A stretch of 64,000 nucleotides of DNA from Myxococcales bacterium UBA1238 (GTDB taxonomy: Bacteria; Myxococcota_A; Bradymonadia; UBA7976; UBA1532): contig DBWM01000025.1 of assembly GCA_002309015.1 (NCBI GenBank), forward strand, positions 1 to 64,000. Reading direction: 5' to 3'. Of the stretch, positions 54,872 to 62,670 are shown piece by piece. The position numbers were made by a program, and so were the translations under genes. The notes beneath the pieces are model-generated. The model saw only the letters and a list, made by a program, of their open reading frames with translations, was not told where the DNA came from and did not search any database. Position 1 is the first letter of the stretch, and the number at the start of each line of letters is the position of its first letter.

Positions 54872-56352
54872 CCGAAATGAACAGCTGGGCGGGCGCGCTC
54901 GGTTTTTTGCGCGAGGTGGAGGATACCCAGCGCAACCGTTTTGATCCCCTGGCGCGCAATCTGGTCAATGCGCTCTTCGTGCTTTGGCGCTCGGGCTGTA
55001 TGCACGACATCGACAACGACGCGATGATGCCGCCCTGCGAAGCGCTCATTTCTGCGGTCAACGGCTACCTGTCGCTCTATAACGAAGACGTCGCGCTGCA
55101 GCTGGTGGACGACAACTTTTTCCTCAACAAGCGCATCATCCATCTCGACTATTCGACCTTCGAGAATGTGCGCTATCTCCGCAGAATCTTTCACTTTTTA
55201 AAGATCGATGAGCTCGCGTTTACAGCCCCTCTGGATTTGCCCGCATGCAAGCGCTTTGTGCTTTGTTTTTTGGATACGCTGCACGGCGGGCAGCCCGCAA
55301 CCGACTGGCAGTTGCCCGGCATCAAGCTGAGCGTGATGGATGCGGCCAATGTGCTGGAGCAGCTGGTGACGGACGATCCCCGAAGCCAGGTGCTGAATAC
55401 CTACGCCTCCGGATTGCTGTTACTGCGCCAGTTTATTAACGATTTGCGAAAAGGTCGTTCGCCCCGGCATGTGCGCGTCAAGCGGCTCTGCATGGATCTG
55501 ATCGATCTCAATCCCCGCTATCACGCGCTGTTGCTCGCCCTCATCCATCTCGAGGCCTATAAAGGGAATCTGTTCTGCCATATGCTCAATACGGCGGTGA
55601 TGGCGCTGGTCTTCGGGCAGCGGCTGGGACTGATCAAGCAGACGCTGGTCGATTTGGGCATGGCGGCTTTTCACCATGATCTCGGCTGGGCATTGGTGGG
55701 GCGTCTGGGCGAGGAGGCGACTGGCGACGTGGTGCTCGGCATCGACGGCGTGGAGCTTTCGGGCGATGCGGAAGATATGGATAAGCAGCGCATGCAGGTG
55801 GTGCAGGCCTTGCTTCACGCGGGCGGTTTTAACGAGGTCGTGGTCAACCGGCTCATCGTTGCCTATGAATGCCAGGTGGAACCCGATCGCGCGCCAAGTC
55901 ATCTTTATTACAGCGAAATCAACGCGAGCTTTATGACTCAGGTGGTGCGCATCGCGAGCGCTTACGACGACTGGACCACCCCCAGAAAAGGGCGCCCCGC
56001 ATTGCCGCCCGATCTCGCCATGAAGCGGATCCTGGACGACGGCGGCCAGGTCTTCGATCCCTTCATCGCCAAAACCTTTGTCAACTGCATCGGCCTCTAC
56101 CCCGTGGGGACCTTCGTCGAGCTCGATACCGGCGAAAAGGCGATGGTCGTCAATTTGCCCAGCAACCCCGTCCATTATCACCGGCCTCAGGTCAAGCTGT
56201 GCACCGACAGCATGGGCAAGGTTCTGCCGCACGGCGAGCTGGTTGATCTCGATAAAAAACGACCGAATGGTCAATACTTACGAACCATTGAACGTTCGGT
56301 GGATGCGCGCGAATATGGCCTGAGCATCGCGCATTTCTTTTTTGGGGCGTGA
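54868..56352 (+). CDS. Degenerate HD-GYP-like protein
   Basis: 494 aa from a GTG overlapping the upstream stop. The region about 235-400 follows the HD-GYP layout: HMLNTAVMALVFGQRLGL, then LGMAAFHHDLGWAL with His-Asp retained. The HxxxxGxGYP block is replaced (YECQVEPDRAP), while FMTQVVRIASAYDDWTTPR keeps the metal-site DxxD-like end. Cyclic-di-GMP phosphodiesterase activity is therefore doubtful; it may bind a nucleotide or act as a partner-controlled hydrolase. The N-terminal 200 residues share the VDDNFFLNKR style of a bacterial HD-GYP sensor head. Confidence 0.78.
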   Translation: MTEMNSWAGALGFLREVEDTQRNRFDPLARNLVNALFVLWRSGCMHDIDNDAMMPPCEALISAVNGYLSLYNEDVALQLVDDNFFLNKRIIHLDYSTFENVRYLRRIFHFLKIDELAFTAPLDLPACKRFVLCFLDTLHGGQPATDWQLPGIKLSVMDAANVLEQLVTDDPRSQVLNTYASGLLLLRQFINDLRKGRSPRHVRVKRLCMDLIDLNPRYHALLLALIHLEAYKGNLFCHMLNTAVMALVFGQRLGLIKQTLVDLGMAAFHHDLGWALVGRLGEEATGDVVLGIDGVELSGDAEDMDKQRMQVVQALLHAGGFNEVVVNRLIVAYECQVEPDRAPSHLYYSEINASFMTQVVRIASAYDDWTTPRKGRPALPPDLAMKRILDDGGQVFDPFIAKTFVNCIGLYPVGTFVELDTGEKAMVVNLPSNPVHYHRPQVKLCTDSMGKVLPHGELVDLDKKRPNGQYLRTIERSVDAREYGLSIAHFFFGA

Positions 56353-56416
56353 GCGTTTATAGACGAAAAAGCGCTGTGCGGTTAGCATAGGGCGTTGATT
56401 TGAAGGAGAGATTGCG

Positions 56417-57217
56417 ATGATGGATCAGGCTGAATTGGCGCAACGCTTTCAGGTGATGGGGGATGCGCTCGCGGCGCGCGGGCATCGCGTGGTGGCGGCA
56501 GAAGCGCGTTCCCGGCTCGAATTGGGCGAGGTTGAAAGCTCGATTCATTTTTTGGAAGAGGCGCGAAATCAGCTTCACGAGGAGGTGATCGCACCGGTCA
56601 TCGCAGGCTTGCGCGAATTTTTTGGTCGCGGTGAATCGGCGGCGGCTTTAACGCGTGATCCCCATTGGAAGGCGGCTGCAGACAAAGACAGCCAGGCAGC
56701 CGAAAAGATTGCCCAATTAACGGAAGGTTGCGATTTCCAGGCGCTTTTGACCTGCGCACAGCAATTGAGCGCGCCCGAATCAGCGGCTGCAGCAAAACCG
56801 GTGGAGCAAAAGCTGGTGCCCGCAGCGGTCGAAGTGCAGCCTCAGATGCCCGAGCAAAAGCCCTTCGAAAGCCCTGTTGCAGCGATTCAACAGCCCGAAT
56901 TGCAGGCACGTTCGGACGTTCAGCCCGCTCAGTCGCAGCCTGATCAAAAAGCGGTGCCAGAGGGAACTGTTGCGCCCACGCTGGGCGACATGCTCAAAGA
57001 AGAATTGCCGCCCGTGGCCGAAAAAGCGTCTGCTCCTGCGCCTGCGGTTGCACCCCTTCGCGCCGAGACGCCTTCATTTGATGCGCCGACCTTTATTCCC
57101 GTTGCTCCGAAGATGATTGAAAAAGGCGGCAAGAATTCTCAAAAGAAGCTGGTTGTGGTGGGCGCCATCGGCTTAGGCCTCATCGCCATCGGCCTCATTT
57201 GCCTGTTTGCCCTCTGA
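56417..57217 (+). CDS. Tail-anchored membrane protein of unknown function
   Basis: 266 aa. GAAGGAGAG sits upstream of the ATG. Residues 1-115 are helical, 115-235 are Pro/Ala/Gln-rich, and the last 21 residues form a single hydrophobic helix, KLVVVGAIGLGLIAIGLICL, ending at the C-terminus (tail-anchor topology). The bulk should face the cytoplasm. It is the third gene of a run with the HEAT and HD-GYP-like proteins (64-bp gap). Family unknown. Confidence 0.75.
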   Translation: MMDQAELAQRFQVMGDALAARGHRVVAAEARSRLELGEVESSIHFLEEARNQLHEEVIAPVIAGLREFFGRGESAAALTRDPHWKAAADKDSQAAEKIAQLTEGCDFQALLTCAQQLSAPESAAAAKPVEQKLVPAAVEVQPQMPEQKPFESPVAAIQQPELQARSDVQPAQSQPDQKAVPEGTVAPTLGDMLKEELPPVAEKASAPAPAVAPLRAETPSFDAPTFIPVAPKMIEKGGKNSQKKLVVVGAIGLGLIAIGLICLFAL

Positions 57218-57258
57218 ACGCCCCGCCAGCTCCCTCTCTAAGGTTATATTCCAAACAT

Positions 57259-57612
57259 TTACGCCAGAATGCGGTTGATGTCGCGTTCCGCCTGGATCGG
57301 TGCATCTGAAAGACCGCCGACGGTGGCCAGAAAGCTCGGCGCGTGGGCGATTTGAATGGGCCAGACATGCAGCGTCTGTCCCTGGGTCAGTTGGTCTAAA
57401 TGCCATTTGATTTCGGGATGTTGGACGCTTACAGGAGTGAATGCGGCCAGGGATTCGGTATCGATTCGGCCCGGACTGTGCGCGATGAGCAGGCCGTCCT
57501 GATCGGCAATGAAAGCGGCCAGGCAACCGCGTTTGTAGGCGAGATGGTCAAGGTAATAGCGCAGGGCTACGGGTTTTTCTTCGCTTCGACGCTGTCGACG
57601 TTCGATCATCAT
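57259..57612 (-). CDS. Roadblock/LC7-like small protein
   Basis: 117 aa. The core CLAAFIADQDGLLIAHSPGRIDTESLAAF matches the first half of a roadblock domain, with HVWPIQIAHAPSFLATVGG as the later strand pair. It would be a second roadblock protein besides MglB and is shorter. GAGGAG lies just before the ATG-ATG start. It runs opposite to the tail-anchored gene and is 60 bp from the Trm112-like gene on the same side. Confidence 0.7.
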   Translation of the reverse strand: MMIERRQRRSEEKPVALRYYLDHLAYKRGCLAAFIADQDGLLIAHSPGRIDTESLAAFTPVSVQHPEIKWHLDQLTQGQTLHVWPIQIAHAPSFLATVGGLSDAPIQAERDINRILA

Positions 57613-57672
57613 GTACTCCTCAGCATGTAGTCTGAGAGAGCATAATGTGGTGTGTGGTAAGCGCCAAATTTT

Positions 57673-57927
57673 TTATGCGGTCAAAGAAATTGCGTCTTCG
57701 ATGATCAGATCGGGGATGTCGTCCCAGATGGGGTAGAGCCATTGGCCGTCGGCGCGGATGAGGCCGCCTTCGAGCGCGCGTTCCACCTTTTTGCCCGCGC
57801 GATTCTGGCAGTTCGCTTCGTCAATTTTTTGATTGATTCGGGCGATCGTCGCCTCATCGGCCAGCTTTAAGGGTGCGCGCGTTTCGGGACAAACCAGCAG
57901 AGAGAGCAGTTGGGCATCGAGAGCCAT
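57673..57927 (-). CDS. Trm112-family small protein
   Basis: 84 aa. It starts MALDAQLLSLLVCPETRAPL, the signature of the Trm112/YcaR group, and ends with a DDIPDLIIEDAI segment typical of the family. The second zinc Cys is missing (only one Cys near the start and one near position 40), so metal binding may be lost. AAGGAG lies 7 nt before the ATG at 57927; the frame to 58077 crosses the ftsK promoter and was rejected. Confidence 0.85.
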   Translation of the reverse strand: MALDAQLLSLLVCPETRAPLKLADEATIARINQKIDEANCQNRAGKKVERALEGGLIRADGQWLYPIWDDIPDLIIEDAISLTA

Positions 57928-58001
57928 CGAAAATCTCCTTACAAAAAATCTCTTTAAAAATGCACCCTTTTTGAGCGTTTGGCAAGGGTGGGAACAGCTT
58001 C

Positions 58002-58029
58002 TTGACAGTATCCCACATGACCATACAAT
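58002..58029 (+). promoter_or_regulatory. ftsK promoter
   Basis: Consensus TTGACA (58002-58007), a 16-bp spacer and TACAAT (58024-58029). The RNA start near 58036 is only about 20 nt before the GTG, which fixes the gene start downstream of the longest frame. Confidence 0.75.
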
Positions 58030-58055
58030 TGCTCCGTTTGCATGGAGGTGGGGTT

Positions 58056-60971
58056 GTGACCGATACAGCGATGGCACAGGACGTTAATGGCCGAAACGGC
58101 CGAGCGAAACTGGAATTAAGCGTTTTGGAGACTCCGAGAAGGCGAGCGGAAGATCGTCAGGCCGATGCGCTGCACAGCGAAGTTTTAGGCATCGTGATTT
58201 TAGCGGTGGGACTCTGCTTGTTCCTGGCGCTGATCTCTTCGCAACCTCAGGATATTCAAAACGAATTTCATGGTCAGACCCAAAACTGGATCGGGCCGGT
58301 CGGAGCTCATCTGGCCGATATGGTGCAGCGCTTTTTGGGCCTCTCGGGATTCTTGCTGCCGCTGGCTTTGGCTTGGCCGGGCGTTTGCTTCTTTATTGGC
58401 CGTCGGGTGCGTATTCGCTGGATAGATGTGATTTGTTATCCTGTGATGCTCACTTGCGCTTCTACCCTCGCTTACATCTGGCTCAATGGTGGCTTCGTTT
58501 TTCATTATAAGGCGGGCGGGATTGTGGGCGCCTACAGCGCCGAGATTCTTCAGGCTTTATTTGGAGTTACGGGGACTTACATCATCATTTATGCGACGCT
58601 TTTGCTCGTGCTGCTGATGACGACGCGCGTGAGCCTGATGTCGCTGCTGAAGCGTCTGCGCCCGGAACCCAAAGCGCAAGCGATTCCGGCGATTCAAAAT
58701 GAGAGCGTGGCTGCGGCCAGAATCGTGGAAATGGCAGAACCGGAGCCTGCAAAAGAAAAGTCCGCAACGCCCGGATTATTCGAGCGCTTCGCGATGTGGC
58801 GTCGCGAGCATGCCGAAAAGCGCATGGCTCAGAAAGCGGAGAAGGCGGAGCTTAAGGCTCAGCAGGCAGCCGAAAAGGCGGCGCGAAAGGCTCAGAAAGA
58901 GGCCGAGAAAGAGTCAGCGAAGGCAGCCAAAGCGGCAAAGGCGGCCAGGGTGGTGCAAGCGGAGCCGGTCACCTCGGAGCCCTCGATCATCGATGTGGAA
59001 TTCAGCGAGATGCAATCGCCGATCATGCTGCCCGAGCCATCGGCCGAAGTCTCCAAACGCAAAAAGACCGCTTTACCCAAAGTCTGCACCAACGCTTCGC
59101 AAACCTCCGGCCGCTTTGAACTGGGTGGCGCTCCGGCTTACAACCGAGAAGAGGGCTTCCGCTTTAAGAGCAAAAAGTCCAATGATTTCGCGTATGAAGA
59201 TTCTTTTGATTTGAACAGCAGTGGGGTAGGGGAGGGGTCTTTCGACGTTTCCGATGCCGATTCCGATACGCTTTTGGCGCCCTGCATCGTCGACGCGCCG
59301 GCGTCTTCGGTGGAGATGCGCGAGGCGCCCAGGCCTCAGTTGTCGGGTCGAAAACCGGTGCCCGAGCCTTACGAAGAGCGTCCCCTGGCTACGGTTGCGG
59401 CTTCTGCGGCTTCCTCTTTGCCCGAGGAGTCCCGGTTTGAGGTGAACCCGGCTGCAAAGGCACCCGCAGCCAAGCCCGAAGAAGACGAATATACCTTGCC
59501 ATCGCTGAACTTGCTGAACGCCATCAAGACGGTGCGCGCGGAGGTCAATCGCGAGTATTTGCTCTCGCAGGCCGAGCGTCTGGCCGAGGCGCTCTCGATG
59601 TTCCATGTGCGCGGGCAAGTGACCGAAATTCACCCCGGGCCCGTGATCACCATGTACGAGTTTAAGCCGGATTCGGGTACAAAACTGAGTAAAATCACGG
59701 GGTTATCTGACGATCTGGCGATGGAGCTTGCGGCGGTCAAGGTGCGCATCGTGGCGCCGATTCCCGGCAAGGGCGTGGTCGGTTTTGAGCTGCCCAACAA
59801 GACCCGCGAGATGGTGCTCCTGCACGAGGTGCTTTCGGCCGACGAGTTCGTCAACGGCAAAGATTTTCTGCCGCTCGCGCTCGGCAAAGACATCGAAGGT
59901 CAGCCTGTGGTCACCGATTTGGCCAAAATGCCTCACCTTTTGGTGGCCGGTACCACGGGGTCCGGTAAGTCGGTGGGCGTCAACGGCATGATCGTGAGCC
60001 TGCTTTACCGCTATCGCCCCGAAGACGTGCGTTTCATCATGATCGATCCCAAGATGATCGAGCTGAGCGTTTACGACGGCATCCCGCATTTGCTGCTGCC
60101 CGTGGTCACCGATTCCAAGAAGGCGGCGATGGCGCTCAAATGGGTGGTGGACGAGATGGAGCGCCGCTACGAGCTCATGAAGAGCGCAGGCGTGCGCGAG
60201 ATGCGCAGCTACAATAAAAAAGCGCAGCAAATCAATCCCACCAACGCGGTTTCGGTCGATGCGGACGGCAACGAGATTCCGCGCAAGCTGCCTTACATCG
60301 TGGTCGTAATCGATGAGTTTGCGGATTTGATGATGGTGGCGGGCAAGGAAGTGGAGCAATGTGTGGCGAGGATCGCGCAAAAGGCGCGCGCTGCGGGCAT
60401 CCACGTGATCCTGGCGACGCAGCGCCCCACCACCGACGTGATCACTGGTGTCATCAAGGCGAACTTCCCTACGCGCATCGCATTTCAGGTTTCGAGCGGC
60501 ATCGACAGCCGCACGATTTTAAACACCCAGGGCGCCGAAAACCTGCTCGGCAAGGGCGACATGCTCTTTATGCCGCCCGGGACTTCGTCGCTGACGCGCG
60601 TACACGGTGCCTATATCTCCGACGACGAGGTGCATGCGGTGGTCGAGTTCATCAAGGCCCAGAGCGAGCCTGAGTATCTCGACGAATCGGTGGTGTTCTC
60701 TGATGGTGAGGATGCGGATTCGGGCGATGAGGCGGCCGACGATGGCGGCGACGATCGCTACGAGGAAGCGGTGCGTTTGGTTGCGGCCGAAGGCAAGGCG
60801 AGCGCGAGCCATCTGCAGAGGCGCATGTCGCTCGGATACAACCGCGCTGCACGCCTGATCGATCAGATGGAGCACGACGGTTTAATCGGCCCTGTCAATG
60901 GCTCTAAGCCCAGGCAAATCAACAAGGTTTCGATCAACGAGCTGATCAGCCACTGGGACGGTCTCTGCTGA
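58056..60971 (+). CDS. ftsK: FtsK/SpoIIIE DNA translocase
   Basis: 971 aa. It pumps chromosome DNA at the division site. Four N-terminal TM helices (about 45-210) are followed by a Lys/Ala/Glu linker (about 215-470, shorter than E. coli). The motor has Walker A GTTGSGKSVG near 631, Walker B VVVIDEFADLMM, and HVILATQRPTTDVITG. The C-terminal winged-helix gamma domain (about 905-965: SHLQRRMSLGYNRAARLIDQMEHDG) reads KOPS-type sites. The GTG at 58056 has GGAGGTG 5 nt upstream; the longer frame begins inside the promoter. Confidence 0.96.
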   Translation: MTDTAMAQDVNGRNGRAKLELSVLETPRRRAEDRQADALHSEVLGIVILAVGLCLFLALISSQPQDIQNEFHGQTQNWIGPVGAHLADMVQRFLGLSGFLLPLALAWPGVCFFIGRRVRIRWIDVICYPVMLTCASTLAYIWLNGGFVFHYKAGGIVGAYSAEILQALFGVTGTYIIIYATLLLVLLMTTRVSLMSLLKRLRPEPKAQAIPAIQNESVAAARIVEMAEPEPAKEKSATPGLFERFAMWRREHAEKRMAQKAEKAELKAQQAAEKAARKAQKEAEKESAKAAKAAKAARVVQAEPVTSEPSIIDVEFSEMQSPIMLPEPSAEVSKRKKTALPKVCTNASQTSGRFELGGAPAYNREEGFRFKSKKSNDFAYEDSFDLNSSGVGEGSFDVSDADSDTLLAPCIVDAPASSVEMREAPRPQLSGRKPVPEPYEERPLATVAASAASSLPEESRFEVNPAAKAPAAKPEEDEYTLPSLNLLNAIKTVRAEVNREYLLSQAERLAEALSMFHVRGQVTEIHPGPVITMYEFKPDSGTKLSKITGLSDDLAMELAAVKVRIVAPIPGKGVVGFELPNKTREMVLLHEVLSADEFVNGKDFLPLALGKDIEGQPVVTDLAKMPHLLVAGTTGSGKSVGVNGMIVSLLYRYRPEDVRFIMIDPKMIELSVYDGIPHLLLPVVTDSKKAAMALKWVVDEMERRYELMKSAGVREMRSYNKKAQQINPTNAVSVDADGNEIPRKLPYIVVVIDEFADLMMVAGKEVEQCVARIAQKARAAGIHVILATQRPTTDVITGVIKANFPTRIAFQVSSGIDSRTILNTQGAENLLGKGDMLFMPPGTSSLTRVHGAYISDDEVHAVVEFIKAQSEPEYLDESVVFSDGEDADSGDEAADDGGDDRYEEAVRLVAAEGKASASHLQRRMSLGYNRAARLIDQMEHDGLIGPVNGSKPRQINKVSINELISHWDGLC

Positions 60972-61028
60972 GCCGGATGCGATTGAAGGGGGATTGCTGA
61001 GGCGAAGGCAGGCGTCTCAGCAGCAGAT

Positions 61029-61063
61029 AAAAAAATACCCTCTCAACAGATTGCTGAGAGGGT
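61029..61063 (-). terminator. Terminator of tRNA-Asp
   Basis: On the minus strand a 9-bp stem (61063-61055 with 61045-61037, ACCCTCTCA/TGAGAGGGT) is followed by seven T, directly after the tRNA. Confidence 0.88.
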
Positions 61064-61065
61064 AG

Positions 61066-61139
61066 CGGGGTTGACGGGACTTGAACCCGCGGCCTCTGGC
61101 TTGACAGGCCAGCGCTCTAACCAGCTGAGCTACAACCCC
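61066..61139 (-). tRNA. tRNA-Asp (anticodon GUC)
   Basis: Acceptor GGGGTTG pairs with CAACCCC. The anticodon stem-loop is CTGGC-CTGTCAA-GCCAG, with the T loop TTCAAGT. 74 nt, no encoded CCA, transcribed from the promoter at 61184-61212. Confidence 0.95.
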
Positions 61140-61183
61140 ACATTGCTCGCAAAGTGCTTTACAATCCGCAAGCAACGCTGAGC

Positions 61184-61212
61184 CTTATACGCGCATCGCT
61201 TTCGTGCGTCAA
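61184..61212 (-). promoter_or_regulatory. tRNA-Asp promoter
   Basis: On the minus strand TTGACG (61212-61207), a 17-bp spacer and TATAAG (61189-61184), preceded by an A/T tract. It shares the TTTCTTGACGC context with the tRNA-Ser cluster promoter. Confidence 0.8.
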
Positions 61213-61249
61213 GAAATTTTTTGAACCGGACTTCTTTTTTGAACGGAGT

Positions 61250-62554
61250 TCACTCCGATGAGCGCTCTAACTGAATGATGAGGGGCAGGTGATCGGAGTA
61301 ACCGGTTTTGCGGTATTGATTGAACTCAAAAGGAATGCCTCCATTTAAAACATAGCTGGGATGGAAAGTCTCTGCGGATTGCGGTTGGAGGCGCCATTGG
61401 GCGGGGCTGTTTTCAAGGAGCAGATTGGCGGTCAGGATGATGTGGTCGAGGCGTCCCCAAAGAGATCCGGCTTGGTAATAATAGGTGCTGTTGGTGGCGT
61501 TTTGGGGAGTGCTTAAGTCGAATTCTCCCCAGATATTATAGAGTTGGCGGAGTTCCGTAAGGCTGTTGCGATCGGTTGTGGCAAATGTATCAAGCTCGGG
61601 ATCATCTTCGTAGCTGTTTAAATCGCCCATGATGATGACCGGTCGGCTGCTGTCCTGGTCGATGTAGCTGTTGACCCAGTTTTTGATGACTTGCGCGGAA
61701 CGCTTGTGGCGATCTTCAGGGGTACATCCGAAGATGGGGGCGTTGTTTTTGCCGATCCAGTGGTTGACCAAAAAGATCATGTCACCCCGGCAGTCGTTAT
61801 CGAGATCGAGTTCGGCATAGAGGGCGGGTCTGGTTTCCTGAGTGGAGGCGTACAATTCGCCGCCGCTCGCACATTGATATTGACCTTTAAGTGGTTCTAC
61901 TCTGCCCGAAGGTTCCTTCTGATGCGGAAGCAATGGGTAACGGCTCATCAGGCCGATGTCTACCTGGCAGGTGTAATCAGTTTTATAATGGCCTTCCGCA
62001 TAAGCGATGTACGGGTATTCGGGACCGCCCTGGGCGATGATGGTGTCGCGCAATTTCTGAAGGATTTCATAGGTTTCCACCTCGTTGATCCCAATCACAT
62101 CGGCATCGATGTCGGCGATGACCCGGGCCAGATTGGAGAGCTTTTTTTGCACGTTGCCTGAGTTCCACCCCTGGGCGGCGTCGTAATCTTTGCTGCAGTC
62201 GTCGTTGTTTTCGTCGAAGAGATTCTGAAGGTTGTAGGTCGCGATTTTGAGTTGGCGGGGAGGAGTGAACTGGGTGGAGACCGGAGTGCAGTTGGGAGGC
62301 GGTGGGGGCGGGTCCACGTCTCCGATATCGGGCTCTGAATCCTTTACATCAGGTTCCTGTGGATCGCCATCGATCGGCTCAGTATCGGGTTCTGCATCGT
62401 CATCAAGCGGCCCTGTCTCGACATCTGGGGGAATCGTGTCGAGATCGGCATCGCGTACGATATTGGGTTCATCGTCGGGATCGCTGCAAGCCATTCCCCA
62501 TACTGCAGCCACTGAGGTCATCCAAATGTTCATCATCGGGCATCGAAATCGCAT
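61250..62554 (-). CDS. Secreted endonuclease/exonuclease/phosphatase-family lipoprotein
   Basis: 434 aa. The signal peptide ends GMAC (Cys23), followed by a 60-residue Asp/Pro/Glu linker. The EEP fold covers about 100-430: ATYNLQNL, GINEVE (catalytic Glu), LVNHWIGK, VIIMGDLNSYEDD (catalytic Asp/Asn) and a late SDHLPLIIQ His-Asp pair. It is predicted to be a metal-dependent extracellular nuclease or phosphoesterase. GAGGAG lies 6 nt before the ATG. It is 116 bp downstream of a paralogous gene on the same strand, a likely duplication. Confidence 0.88.
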   Translation of the reverse strand: MRFRCPMMNIWMTSVAAVWGMACSDPDDEPNIVRDADLDTIPPDVETGPLDDDAEPDTEPIDGDPQEPDVKDSEPDIGDVDPPPPPPNCTPVSTQFTPPRQLKIATYNLQNLFDENNDDCSKDYDAAQGWNSGNVQKKLSNLARVIADIDADVIGINEVETYEILQKLRDTIIAQGGPEYPYIAYAEGHYKTDYTCQVDIGLMSRYPLLPHQKEPSGRVEPLKGQYQCASGGELYASTQETRPALYAELDLDNDCRGDMIFLVNHWIGKNNAPIFGCTPEDRHKRSAQVIKNWVNSYIDQDSSRPVIIMGDLNSYEDDPELDTFATTDRNSLTELRQLYNIWGEFDLSTPQNATNSTYYYQAGSLWGRLDHIILTANLLLENSPAQWRLQPQSAETFHPSYVLNGGIPFEFNQYRKTGYSDHLPLIIQLERSSE

Positions 62555-62670
62555 GGCTTCTCCTCTGATGGTTAGGGGCGAGATAATCGCGAATCTTACG
62601 ACAAAAATAACTTGCTTGCACTGCCAGAAAAAACAAGCTGTCCGAGGAATGATACGCGTTTTTACGATGG

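Noticed and set aside
58002..58055. Longer FtsK start
   Set aside because: These bases hold the consensus promoter; the GTG at 58056 has a strong ribosome site.
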